The notes under the pieces: generated by a model
Told to the model about the DNA's origin: nothing
Database searches by the model: none
What the model saw: the letters and a program-made list of their open reading frames with translations, nothing else
DNA from: Planosporangium mesophilum
Lineage (GTDB): Bacteria > Actinomycetota > Actinomycetes > Mycobacteriales > Micromonosporaceae
NCBI RefSeq assembly: GCF_016863255.1
Contig: NZ_BOON01000028.1
Span: 1-64,000, forward strand
DNA length: 64,000 nucleotides
Direction: 5' to 3'
Made by a program: the position numbers and the translations under genes
Shown: one piece after another, positions 35,027-43,448 of the stretch
Layout of the letters: every line of letters starts with the position of its first letter
How positions within the stretch are numbered: the stretch's first letter is position 1

Positions 35027-35674
35027 ATGCCCGCCAACGGACAGACCGCCGCCGGGGTGACCGTCCCCGACACCAAGCTGGCACGCGAAGCCACCAAGCT
35101 GGTCCGCGCTTCCACCACAGACCTGGTGTACCACCATTCCCGCCGGGTCTTCTGGTTCGGCAGCCTGCAGGGCCTCAACCGCGGGCTCAGCTGGGATCCT
35201 GAACTGCTGTACCTCGGGGCGATGTTCCACGATCTCGGCCTGAACGAGCGGTTTCGCGGTAGCGGCCGGCGCTTCGAGGTCGACAGCGCCGACGAAGCGC
35301 GCCGCTTCCTGCAGGGCCACGGCGTACCCGAGGACAGCATCCGCCGTGTGTGGACAGCCATCGCGTTGCACACCACGCCCGGCATCCCGGAGTTCATGGA
35401 GCCCGAGGTCGCGCTGGTCACCGCCGGTGTGGAGTACGACGTGCTCGGCATCGGGTATCACGACGTCAGCGACGCCGAGCGGGCCGAGATCGTCGCTCTG
35501 CACCCCCGCCCGAACTTCAAGCGCAACATCCTCCAGGCGTTCACCGAAGGCATCGCGCCCCGACCGGAGACCACGTTCGGAAACGTCAAGGCGGACGTGC
35601 TCGAACGATTCATCCCCGGCTACGAGCGAACCAACTTCGTGGACATCATCGAGAACTCGGACTGGCGGGAGTAG
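35027..35674 (+). CDS. HD-domain hydrolase, cyanamide hydratase-like
   Basis: A 215-aa HD-fold metal enzyme. Metal ligands are in HHSRRVF (first His about 42), FHDLGL (the HD pair about 68-69) and ALHTTPGIPE. The architecture resembles small fungal/bacterial cyanamide hydratase-type proteins; the actual substrate is unknown. GGGAGGAGC precedes the ATG. It follows the aquaporin by 46 nt and precedes YoaK after an inverted repeat. Confidence 0.82.
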   Translation: MPANGQTAAGVTVPDTKLAREATKLVRASTTDLVYHHSRRVFWFGSLQGLNRGLSWDPELLYLGAMFHDLGLNERFRGSGRRFEVDSADEARRFLQGHGVPEDSIRRVWTAIALHTTPGIPEFMEPEVALVTAGVEYDVLGIGYHDVSDAERAEIVALHPRPNFKRNILQAFTEGIAPRPETTFGNVKADVLERFIPGYERTNFVDIIENSDWRE

Positions 35675-35688
35675 ACCCCCTTCCCGTA

Positions 35689-35732
35689 ATCACCGAGAGT
35701 TTGGGGTGCCACAGCGCCTCGCTCTCGGTGAT
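35689..35732. repeat. inverted repeat ATCACCGAGAG/CTCTCGGTGAT
   Basis: Perfect 11-bp arms at 35689-35699 and 35722-35732 with a 22-nt loop, 15-59 bp before the yoaK-like ATG. It may terminate the HD gene, act as an operator, or fold close to the yoaK ribosome-binding site. Confidence 0.6.
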
Positions 35733-35747
35733 CATGTAGGGGGAACC

Positions 35748-36434
35748 ATGGCCCACGCGGTCCTGCCCGAGCGGCTGGTCGTACGCCTCCTTGCGGTCCT
35801 CGCCGCGGCCGCGGGCTGCCTGGACGCGGTGTGCGTGTCGCGGCTCGGCGGCCCGTTCGCCAGCGTCATCACCGGCAACCTGGTGCAACTGGGTCGTGGC
35901 ATCGCGACCCCGGATGGCCGGTTGGCGATCAGTGCCACGACGGCCGTCGCCGGCTACATTCTCGGCGTCGCCGCAGGCAGCGCCGGGCTGGGTCACGGCA
36001 GGGTGGGTTGGCACCGGCGAACCAGTCTGATCGCGGCGATCGAGTTGGCGCTGCTGGCCGGCGTGACGGCCGGATGGCTGGCCACCGACGGCAGGCCCGG
36101 AGGAGGCACTGCCTGGCTGCTGCTCGCGGTGGCGTCGATGGCGATGGGGGTGCAGAGTGTGGTCACGGTCAGCTCCGGGATACGGGGCGCCTCCACCACC
36201 TATCTGACCGGCACGCTGACCAGCATTGTCCGCACCCTCACCAGCGAGCCGTACCGGTTCGCCACCACCGCGGGCGGCGCGGCCCGGTTGGCGGCGCTGC
36301 TGTGCGGCGCCACGGTCGGCGCCCTGATGCTGCGGATCGCGCCGCTCTGGGCGCCGGCCCTGCCGGCGGTGCTGGTCGCCGCTGCCGTCGTGTTCGCCGC
36401 GCTGTCGGCCCGCCGCCGGATGGAGGACCCATGA
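35748..36434 (+). CDS. YoaK/DUF1275 family membrane protein
   Basis: A 228-aa integral membrane protein of the DUF1275 family, about six helices, function unknown in general. Signatures: GCLDAVCVSRLGGPFASVITGNLVQLG at the front and ASMAMGVQSVVTVSSGIRGASTTYLTGTLTSIV in the middle. AGGGGGAACC precedes the ATG. Its stop overlaps the ATG of the dehydrogenase relic. Confidence 0.9.
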   Translation: MAHAVLPERLVVRLLAVLAAAAGCLDAVCVSRLGGPFASVITGNLVQLGRGIATPDGRLAISATTAVAGYILGVAAGSAGLGHGRVGWHRRTSLIAAIELALLAGVTAGWLATDGRPGGGTAWLLLAVASMAMGVQSVVTVSSGIRGASTTYLTGTLTSIVRTLTSEPYRFATTAGGAARLAALLCGATVGALMLRIAPLWAPALPAVLVAAAVVFAALSARRRMEDP

Positions 36435-36590
36435 AAGCCGTTGTCTACGAAGACGTCCGCACCGTCGGGGTGCACGAGGTGGCCCGCCACCCTCGTCACC
36501 CACCACGCCGCCCTCGACGACGCACCCCAGCTGTACCGGCAATTCGACAACCGCGAAAACGGCGTCATCAAAGCCGTCCTGCACCCCTGA
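36431..36590 (+). pseudogene. relic of a zinc alcohol/formaldehyde dehydrogenase
   Basis: The first 17 codons (MKAVVYEDVRTVGVHEV) are the N-terminus of a glutathione-independent formaldehyde dehydrogenase-like zinc enzyme. After a junction near 36485 a second frame reads TLVTHHAALDDAPQLYRQFD and ends VIKAVLHP, the C-terminus of the same family. Roughly 330 codons between them are missing. The start overlaps the yoaK stop (ATGA), so the intact gene was once translationally coupled to it. Confidence 0.85.
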
Positions 36591-36601
36591 CCCGTTCCGC
36601 G

Positions 36602-38161
36602 CTACGGCGCGGCGATCCGGACCTCGGGCAGGACGATGCCGTTCGCGCCGTCGCCGGCCGGCGCTCCGGCGGCGCCCCGGCACGGCAGTCGCACCGTGAA
36701 CGCGCTCCGGCCCGGGCTGCTGGTCACCGCGACGCGGCCGTGGTGGGCCTCCACGACGGCGGCCACGATCGCCAGGCCCAGGCCGGTACTCCCGGCCGCG
36801 CGGGAGCGGGAGGTGTCGCCCCGGGCGAACCGGTCGAACACCTCGGGCAGCAGGTCGGCGGGGACGCCGGGGCCGTCGTCGACGACGGCGAGCGCCACCT
36901 CGTCGCCGTTCAGGGTCAGGCTGGTGACGACGGTGGTACCCGGAGGGGTGTGCGTGCGGGCGTTGGCGAGCAGGTTGGCCAGGACCTGGTGCAGCCGGGC
37001 GGGGTCGCCGGTGACGGTGACAGGCTCGTCGGGCAGGTCCAACCGCCAGGTGTGGTCGGGGGCGGCGATATGCGCGTCGCTGACCGCGTCGATCACGAGG
37101 CGGGTCAGGTCGACGGGTTTGCGGTCCAGGGGCCGGCCGGAGTCGAGCCGGGCCAGCAGCAGCAGGTCTTCGACGAGGGTCGTCATCCGGGCCGTCTCGG
37201 AGTGCACCCGGCGCATGGCGTGCGCGACGTCGGGCGGTACGGAGTCGCGGTACCGGCCGGTGAGCTCGGCGTAGCCGCGGATCGCCGCGAGCGGGGTGCG
37301 CAGCTCGTGACTGGCGTCGGCGACGAAGTGACGCACCCTGGTCTCGCTGGCCTGCCGGGCCGTGAGCGCGGCGGCGACGTGGCCGAGCATGCGGTTGAGC
37401 GCGGCGCCGACCTGGCCGACCTCTGTGCGCGGGTCGGCGTCCGGCACCCGTACCGACAGCGCGACCTCGCCGCGGTCCAGCGGCAGCTCGGACACGCGCG
37501 CCGCGGTGGCGGCGACCCGGTGCAGCGGGCGCAGCGTGCGACGCACGATCAGCGTGCCCAGCAGGGCAGCGAGCAGCGCGGCGCCGAGCCCGACGCCGGT
37601 CTCCACCACGATGAGCCAGTACCGGGTCGCTTTGACGTCGGTCAGCGACAGTCCGGTGACCAGCACCTCGCCGTCGGCGGTCCGGGAGGCGATGAGCCGG
37701 TAGTCCCCGAAGTCGCCCAGGCTGCGGGTGTAGGGCCGGCCGTTCACCGGCAGGCCGGTGAGCACCGGGTACTGGTCGGCGGACAGCTCCTGACGGGCAC
37801 CGTCGGACCGGTCCAGCCGGCCCGCCTGTTCGACCTGGCCGTCGACGAGGCGTGCGGCGAGGGTACCGGCCCCCAGGCCGGGCGCCCCGGTCAGCGGGCC
37901 GAGCGGCGGAGGGGCGCCCGGCAGCCGGTCCGGTGGGTGTGCACCGAACGTTCTCGTCCGTCTGGCCGCCTCGCCCAGCCGGGAGTCGAGCTGGCCGACC
38001 TGGAAGTGGTACACCGCCTGGGTCGTCACCACGCCGATGCTCGCGCAGACGGCGGCCACGAGCGCCACCAGCGCCACGATCAGCTGGGCGCGCAGCGACC
38101 AGGGACCGAGGCGCCACCGCCCCCGCGTACGCGCGACGTCAGGCAGCGGGCTTGAGGACAT
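36602..38161 (-). CDS. two-component sensor histidine kinase
   Basis: A 519-aa membrane kinase. Order: short cytoplasmic head, helix 1 (LIVALVALVAAVCASIGVV), extracellular sensor about 55-185, helix 2 (VVETGVGLGAALLAALLGTLIV), HAMP, HisKA with FVADASHELRTPLAAIRGYAEL, and HATPase with NLLANARTHTP, VDDGPGVP and GLGLAIV. It phosphorylates the response regulator encoded just upstream (23-nt overlap). The signal is unknown. GGGGAG precedes the ATG. Confidence 0.94.
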   Translation of the reverse strand: MSSSPLPDVARTRGRWRLGPWSLRAQLIVALVALVAAVCASIGVVTTQAVYHFQVGQLDSRLGEAARRTRTFGAHPPDRLPGAPPPLGPLTGAPGLGAGTLAARLVDGQVEQAGRLDRSDGARQELSADQYPVLTGLPVNGRPYTRSLGDFGDYRLIASRTADGEVLVTGLSLTDVKATRYWLIVVETGVGLGAALLAALLGTLIVRRTLRPLHRVAATAARVSELPLDRGEVALSVRVPDADPRTEVGQVGAALNRMLGHVAAALTARQASETRVRHFVADASHELRTPLAAIRGYAELTGRYRDSVPPDVAHAMRRVHSETARMTTLVEDLLLLARLDSGRPLDRKPVDLTRLVIDAVSDAHIAAPDHTWRLDLPDEPVTVTGDPARLHQVLANLLANARTHTPPGTTVVTSLTLNGDEVALAVVDDGPGVPADLLPEVFDRFARGDTSRSRAAGSTGLGLAIVAAVVEAHHGRVAVTSSPGRSAFTVRLPCRGAAGAPAGDGANGIVLPEVRIAAP

Positions 38162-38885
38162 AGCCCGCTCCCCGCATCGTGTGGATCATCGGTTCGCGGC
38201 CGGCGTCGATCTTCTTGCGCAGGTACGAGATGTACAGCTCCACCACGTTGGCCTGGCCGCCGAAGTCGTAGTTCCAGACCCGGTCGAGGATCTGGGCCTT
38301 GCTGAGCACCCGCTTCGGATTGCGCATGAGAAAACGCAGCAGCTCGTACTCCGTGGCGGTCAGCGCGATGGGCTCGCCGGCGCGGCGCACCTCGTGGCTG
38401 TCCTCGTCGAGGGTGAGGTCCCCGACGGTGAGCTGCGTACCGTCGGCCTTCGCGGTCACACTGGTACGCCGGAGCAGGCCACGCAGCCGGGCCACCACCT
38501 CCTCCAGACTGAAGGGCTTGGTGACGTAGTCGTCGCCGCCGGCGGTCAGGCCCGCGATCCGGTCCTCCACCGCGTCCTTGGCGGTCAGGAAGAGTACGGG
38601 AATCTCGGGCGTGTGGGCGCGCAGCCGGCGCAGGACCTCCAGACCGGTCATGTCGGGCAGCATCATGTCCAGCACCACCGCGTCGGGTGAGAACCCGCTG
38701 AAGGTCTGCACCGCGCTGAACCCGTCACCGGCGGTGCGGATCTCCCAGCCCTCCAGCCGCAGCGCCATCGACAGCAGCTCGGCCAGGGTCGACTCGTCGT
38801 CGACCACCAGGACCCGGACCGGCCGGCCGTCGGCGCGGCGCAGCTCGGGCCTGGGCTGCGTGCCGTCACCCGGCGTGATGCTCAT
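38139..38885 (-). CDS. OmpR/PhoB-family response regulator
   Basis: A 248-aa regulator: receiver with VLVVDDE, phospho-Asp in VVLDMMLPDMTG, Lys in FLTAKD, then a winged helix with ATEYELLRFLMRNPKRVLSK and VVELYISYLRKKID. I take ATG 38885 (11 nt from GGAG); ATG 38894 is two codons away. Its gene lies between apbE and the kinase in one minus-strand run. Confidence 0.94.
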   Translation of the reverse strand: MSITPGDGTQPRPELRRADGRPVRVLVVDDESTLAELLSMALRLEGWEIRTAGDGFSAVQTFSGFSPDAVVLDMMLPDMTGLEVLRRLRAHTPEIPVLFLTAKDAVEDRIAGLTAGGDDYVTKPFSLEEVVARLRGLLRRTSVTAKADGTQLTVGDLTLDEDSHEVRRAGEPIALTATEYELLRFLMRNPKRVLSKAQILDRVWNYDFGGQANVVELYISYLRKKIDAGREPMIHTMRGAGYVLKPAA

Positions 38886-38901
38886 GAGCGCCATGGCTCC
38901 A

Positions 38902-39840
38902 TCATCGTGGTGCCGCCTGTGCCGTACGTGGGGGATTCCTGTGAACCGGCTGTGCGACCGCCGGCCAGCCACCCAGGGTGATGACCTGCCCGTCGACGCT
39001 GACCAGTCGCGCCGGCGCGCCCAGCCCGGCCAGCCAGGGGTGCGCGTCCACTCCGCGCACCATCGCGGCGGTCGTCAGGGTGCTGGCCTGGACGGAGGTG
39101 TCGCCGGTGACCGACACGGTGCGCCACGTCTCGGGCGCCGGTCGGCCGGTACGCGGGTCGAGGATGCGGTGTGACCGGCCGGTGGTGCCGGAGGTCGCCA
39201 GCGCCGCGCCGGCCGGCAGCGTGACCGTACCGGCCGGGTCGCCGGGTACCCGAACCCGCCAACCGCCCTCCGGTGCCGGCCCGGCGGTGGCGATGTCACC
39301 GCCGAGGCCGATCAGGACACCCGTACCGCACTCCGTGGCGACCGCTCGGGCGCACCGGTCGACGGCGTGCGCCTTCGCGGTCGCGCCGAGGTCGAGCAGC
39401 ACACCGACCGGTACGGTCAGCGCACGCCCGTCCAGGTGTACCCGGCGCCAGCCGGGAGTGGGGCGTTCGGGTACCCGCCAGCCCCCGCAGGTGGGGAGGC
39501 GCGACAGGTCGCGATGGTGGTCGAGCCGTACCATCGCGGCGCCGACCGTGGGGTCGACGTCGCCGTCGGTGACCTCGGCCGCGTGCAGCGCGACCGCGAC
39601 GAACTCGGCCAACAGCCCGCTGACCCGGACCGTACGGCCGGCGGCGCGCTGCACCCGGTGGATCTCGGAATCGCCGCGCAACCGGCTGCACGCCTCGTCC
39701 ACCTCGGCCAGGTACCGGCGGGCCAGCCTGCCCGCAGTCGGCAGCTGCGCGGGGTCGGTGACGACGAGGTGCGCGGTGGTACCCCAGACCGCCCACCGGG
39801 TGGTGTCCGGTCCGACGGGCAGGGCTTCGACCACGGGCAT
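38902..39840 (-). CDS. apbE: FAD:protein FMN transferase (ApbE family)
   Basis: A 312-aa flavin transferase, which attaches FMN to Thr/Ser of target proteins using FAD and Mg2+. Recognisable parts: AVWGTTAHLVVTD, YLAEVDEACSRLRGDSEIHRVQ, VLLDLGATAKAHAVDRCA, and IGLGGDIATAG followed by LATSGTTGRSHRILDPRTG, the metal/FAD-binding stretch. No signal peptide is seen. GAGAGGGG precedes the ATG. No obvious flavinylated target lies in the window; the GT39 and GT2 genes are upstream in the same run. Confidence 0.92.
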   Translation of the reverse strand: MPVVEALPVGPDTTRWAVWGTTAHLVVTDPAQLPTAGRLARRYLAEVDEACSRLRGDSEIHRVQRAAGRTVRVSGLLAEFVAVALHAAEVTDGDVDPTVGAAMVRLDHHRDLSRLPTCGGWRVPERPTPGWRRVHLDGRALTVPVGVLLDLGATAKAHAVDRCARAVATECGTGVLIGLGGDIATAGPAPEGGWRVRVPGDPAGTVTLPAGAALATSGTTGRSHRILDPRTGRPAPETWRTVSVTGDTSVQASTLTTAAMVRGVDAHPWLAGLGAPARLVSVDGQVITLGGWPAVAQPVHRNPPRTAQAAPR

Positions 39841-39896
39841 GACTGTCCCCTCTCGATCGGGCTTCGAGCCTCTGTTGTGGACGGTGGACGGTCCGG

Positions 39897-42065
39897 TCAG
39901 TTCGACGAGGCCGGCTCGGTGAGGTCGTACACGGTCTGGCCGCCGACGGTCGTGGCCGTGAAGTGCGACTGGACCCAGGACGTGATCCCGCCGCCACCAC
40001 CCGCGCGGCCCCCCATGCCGCCGGCCGCGACGAAGTACCGGACGCTGCCATCGGCGACGTACCGCTGGAACTGGGCGAGGGTCGGCGCCGGGTCACCGCC
40101 GCTGAATCCGCCGATAGACATCACGGCCCTGCCGCTGGACAGTTGCAGCGTCGCCGCCGACTGCGAACCCACGGTCGCGGCGGCCCAGCGGTTGGTGGTG
40201 GCCTTCAGCAGCGAGATCATCGCGGGGTCGGCGGCGCGGTCGCCGCCGGGGCCACCGAGGCCAGCGGGCCCACCGGGACCGGCGGTGTTACCGGGACCGT
40301 CCGGTGCGTTACCGGGGCCGCCCGGTGCGTTACCGGGGCCGTCCGGTGCGTTACCGGGACCGCCCGGGGCGTTACCGGGGCCGCCCGCCATGCGTTGGCC
40401 GCGGCCGGCCGGGGCGTTACCGGGCGCGCCGCCGGGCCGGCCCGGCATGTCCCGCCCGCGACCATCCACGCCGCTGACAAGGCCTCCGAATCCGGCCCTG
40501 CCGGCCGGGCCGGCGGCGGGGATGGCGCCGCGGTGCGGGGTGGCGACGGTTTCGAGCGCGTACGCCGCCGGTGCGGTGATCCCGGCGAGGACCGCCACCA
40601 CGGCGCACCCGACGGCGATCCGCCGGTTCAGCCGCGCCCCCGCGATCAGGCCGATCGCCGCCACGACGGCGACGAGGACGACGGCGTAGCGCAGCCACGG
40701 GTACCAGGTCGGTGTGCGACCCAGCAGCAGGAAGCTCCAGGCCGCCGTGACGACGACCATCGCGGCGAGGGTGGCCCGGCAGAGCACGTTCTCGCGCCGT
40801 CGCCACAGTTCCCGGCCGCCGATCGCGACCAGCGCGGTGATCGCCGGGGCGAGGGCGACGCCGTAGTACGGGTGGATGATGCCCTGCATGTAGCTGAACA
40901 CCAGCCCGGTGACCAGCAGCCAGCCGCCCCACAGCAGCAGGGCGGCGCGGGTACGGTCGGTGCGCGGTGCCCGGCGGGTCAGCCACAACCCCGCGACGAG
41001 CGCGATCAGCGCGGCGGGCAGCAGCCAGGAGATCTCGGTACCGAACGACGGGCCGAACAGCCGGGTGATCCCGGTGCCGCCGCCGAAGCCGCCGCCGGGC
41101 ATGGCACCGCCGCCGGGCATGGCACCGCCGGCGGGTATCGCCCCGCCGGGCATGGCGCCTGCGAAGTCACCGCGCATGCCGCCGCCCGGCCGCCTGCCCT
41201 CGCCGCCGAAGATGCGGCCCAGGCCGTTGTAGCCGAGGGCGAGCTCCAGCACGCTGTTGGTGGTCGACCCGCCGATGTACGGGCGCGCCGAGGCGGGCCA
41301 CAGCTCGACGGTGGCGACCCACCAGCCGGCGGAGACCACCATGGCCGCGCCGGCGGCGAGCAGCTGCAACAGGCGCCGGCCCAGACCCGTGGGCGCGGCG
41401 ACCAGGTACACCAGCGCGAACGCCGGGAGTACCAGGAACGCCTGGAGCATCTTGGTGAGGAAGCCGAACCCGACGCAGGCCCCGGCGAACAGCAGCCAGC
41501 GGGTACCGGCCCGCTCAGTCGCCCGGACCACCCCGTACGCGCCGGCGACCAGCAGCAGGACCAGCAGGGCGTCGGGGTTGTTGAACCGGAACATCAGCGC
41601 GGCGACCGGGGTGAGCGCCAGCGCGGCACCGGCCAGCAGCCCCGCCACCGGTCCCGACCAGCGCCGGACGGTGGCGTACAGCAGCGCGACCGCGGCGACG
41701 CCTTCGAGCGCCTGCGGGGCGAGCATGCTCCAGCTGGAGAAGCCGAAGATCCGTCCCGACAGCGCCATCACCCACATCGCGGCCGGGGGCTTGTCAACCG
41801 TGATGAAGTTGGACGGGTCGAGCGAACCGAAGAACATCGCCTTCCAGCTCATCGTGCCGGCCTGAGCCGCCGCGGCGTAGAAGCTGTTGGCGTTGCCGGA
41901 GGCGCCCAGGCCCCACAGGTACAGCAGTGCGGTGCCGGCGAGCAGGACGAGCAGCGCCGGGCGTACCCAGGCGGCCGGGCGGGTACCGACTGCCGGTCGA
42001 GGCGGGTCCGTCGGCGCGTCGGCCGGAGCGGGCAGGGTCGCGGTGGTCACAGGAGATCTCCTCAT
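39897..42065 (-). CDS. GT39/ArnT-like membrane glycosyltransferase
   Basis: A 722-aa polytopic membrane protein of the ArnT/PMT (YkcB-like) clan, which moves a sugar from a polyprenyl phosphate carrier to an extracellular acceptor. FFGSLDPSNFITVDKPPAAMWVMAL holds the catalytic-site loop; about 12 helices follow. Two low-complexity outside loops stand out: a Gly/Met-rich one (about 285-325) and a PGNAP repeat. A C-terminal globular domain (LKATTNRWAAATVGSQ... YFVAAGG) is typical of this group. It starts at 42065, sharing one base with the upstream stop (TGATG). Confidence 0.88.
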   Translation of the reverse strand: MRRSPVTTATLPAPADAPTDPPRPAVGTRPAAWVRPALLVLLAGTALLYLWGLGASGNANSFYAAAAQAGTMSWKAMFFGSLDPSNFITVDKPPAAMWVMALSGRIFGFSSWSMLAPQALEGVAAVALLYATVRRWSGPVAGLLAGAALALTPVAALMFRFNNPDALLVLLLVAGAYGVVRATERAGTRWLLFAGACVGFGFLTKMLQAFLVLPAFALVYLVAAPTGLGRRLLQLLAAGAAMVVSAGWWVATVELWPASARPYIGGSTTNSVLELALGYNGLGRIFGGEGRRPGGGMRGDFAGAMPGGAIPAGGAMPGGGAMPGGGFGGGTGITRLFGPSFGTEISWLLPAALIALVAGLWLTRRAPRTDRTRAALLLWGGWLLVTGLVFSYMQGIIHPYYGVALAPAITALVAIGGRELWRRRENVLCRATLAAMVVVTAAWSFLLLGRTPTWYPWLRYAVVLVAVVAAIGLIAGARLNRRIAVGCAVVAVLAGITAPAAYALETVATPHRGAIPAAGPAGRAGFGGLVSGVDGRGRDMPGRPGGAPGNAPAGRGQRMAGGPGNAPGGPGNAPDGPGNAPGGPGNAPDGPGNTAGPGGPAGLGGPGGDRAADPAMISLLKATTNRWAAATVGSQSAATLQLSSGRAVMSIGGFSGGDPAPTLAQFQRYVADGSVRYFVAAGGMGGRAGGGGGITSWVQSHFTATTVGGQTVYDLTEPASSN
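40287..40391. repeat. 21-bp tandem repeat x5
   Basis: Five units starting GTTACCGGG at 40287, 40308, 40329, 40350 and 40371 encode GGPGNAP/DGPGNAP heptads in the glycosyltransferase. They differ mainly at two positions; copy number could vary between strains. Confidence 0.85.
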
Positions 42066-43321
42066 CAACGGGCGGTACGGCCGGCGCGGAACACCCACCC
42101 GCGCAGCAGCAGGAAACGCAGGACGGTGGCGGCGAGGTTGGCCAGTACCAGCACGCCGATCTCGAGTAGGCGGGCGGGCGCGGCGGTAACGGCATGCAGG
42201 ACGGCGAGGCCGCCGCTGGTCAGGGCCAGCCCCAGCGTGAAGACAACGAGGCCCTGTGCCTGGTGGCGGCCCACGCCGTCGCGGCCGGTCACTCCGAAGG
42301 TGAGCCGCCGGTTGGCTGCGGTGTTGGCCACCGCCGTCGCGAGCAGGGCGATCAGGTTCGCCGGCTGCGCACCGACGGCGCCCCGCAGGACGGCGAAGAG
42401 CAGGACGTACGCCAGCGTGCTGGCGACCCCGATGACGGCGAAGCGGGCCAGCTGGCGCGGCAGCCCCACCGGTACACCCGGGGTGAGGGGTTCCAGCGCC
42501 CGGCGTCCGAGCTGTCGCCGCAGGTCCGCGACGGGCAGCGCGCCGGTCAGCAGCGCCCGGCCCAGCCGGGCGATCCCCTTGAGGTCCGCGACGGCCGTCG
42601 CGACGATGTCGACGCGGCTGTCCGGGTCGTCGACCCAGTCGACGGGTACCTCGTGGATGCGCAGGCCGCTGCGCTCGGCGAGGACCAGCAGCTCGGTGTC
42701 GAAGAACCAGCCGGTGTCCTCGACCAGCGGCAGCAGCCGCCCGGCCACCTCGGCCCGGATCGCCTTGAACCCGCACTGGGCGTCGGAGAACCGGGCGGCG
42801 AGGGTGCCGCGCAGGAGCAGGTTGTAGCCGACCGAGATGAGCTGCCGCTTGGTACCGCGCACCACCCGGGAGCCGCGCGACAGTCGGGTACCGATGGCCA
42901 GATCGGAATGGCCGGAGATCAGGGGCGCGACCAAGGGCAGCAGCGCGGCGAGGTCGGTGGACAGGTCGACGTCCATGTACGCCAGTACCGGTGCCGACGA
43001 CGCCGACCACACCGCCCGCAGCGCCCGGCCGCGGCCCTTCTGGGGCAGGTGGACCGAGGACACCTCGGCCAGCTCGGCGTCGAGTCGTCGGGCTGTCTCG
43101 AGCGTGCCGTCGGTGCTGGCGTTGTCGGCGATCGTGATGTGGAACGGGTACGGGAAGTGCGTCGCGAGATAGGTGTGGAGCCGGCGTACGCACGGCTCCA
43201 GGTCGGTCTGCTCGTTGTGGACGGGGATCACCACGTCGAGCACCGGGCGCGCTCGGTGGTCCGGAACGGTTACGGCGAGGGGTTGGTCACCGGCGCCCGG
43301 TCGAAGCGTCGAAGTGGTCAC
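42065..43321 (-). CDS. bifunctional GT2 glycosyltransferase-GtrA protein
   Basis: A 418-aa fusion. The GT2 domain (about 28-255) resembles dolichyl/polyprenyl-phosphate sugar synthases: LDVVIPVHNEQTDLEPCVRRL, ITIADNASTDGT, the metal-binding YMDVDLSTD and QCGFKAIRAEV. The C-terminal GtrA domain has four membrane helices (RFAVIGVASTLAYVLLFAVL). It should make and flip the polyprenyl-phosphate sugar used by the GT39 protein downstream. GTG 43321 (VTTSTLRPG) is my choice; the ribosome-binding site is weak. Confidence 0.87.
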   Translation of the reverse strand: MTTSTLRPGAGDQPLAVTVPDHRARPVLDVVIPVHNEQTDLEPCVRRLHTYLATHFPYPFHITIADNASTDGTLETARRLDAELAEVSSVHLPQKGRGRALRAVWSASSAPVLAYMDVDLSTDLAALLPLVAPLISGHSDLAIGTRLSRGSRVVRGTKRQLISVGYNLLLRGTLAARFSDAQCGFKAIRAEVAGRLLPLVEDTGWFFDTELLVLAERSGLRIHEVPVDWVDDPDSRVDIVATAVADLKGIARLGRALLTGALPVADLRRQLGRRALEPLTPGVPVGLPRQLARFAVIGVASTLAYVLLFAVLRGAVGAQPANLIALLATAVANTAANRRLTFGVTGRDGVGRHQAQGLVVFTLGLALTSGGLAVLHAVTAAPARLLEIGVLVLANLAATVLRFLLLRGWVFRAGRTAR

Positions 43322-43435
43322 GCACGAAACCGTGTCGTGCGGAGCTGTCCCCGTCGTGTGGCCGAGCTGTGCGGGACCTGTGAAACGAAAGGGGTACCGG
43401 TTCCGCTGACAACAGTGAATGTCGTACCCGGTGGC

Positions 43436-43441
43436 TAGGCT
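43436..43441 (+). promoter_or_regulatory. -10 TAGGCT, leaderless clamp promoter
   Basis: TAGGCT with 7 nt to GTG 43449 and no ribosome-binding site between them. Confidence 0.5.
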
Positions 43442-43448
43442 CGCTGAC

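Noticed and set aside
35831-38155. Long open frames on both strands opposite the histidine kinase and YoaK genes
   Set aside because: Antisense or off-frame to clear HisKA/HATPase and DUF1275 proteins, with no domain of their own.
40287-40391. Regular 21-bp repeats considered as a CRISPR array
   Set aside because: No spacers; direct tandem units in frame with a coding sequence.
39963-42827. 954-codon open frame on the plus strand opposite the glycosyltransferase genes
   Set aside because: High-G+C antisense shadow; composition is Arg/Gly/Gln-rich noise, while the minus strand gives two recognisable membrane enzymes.
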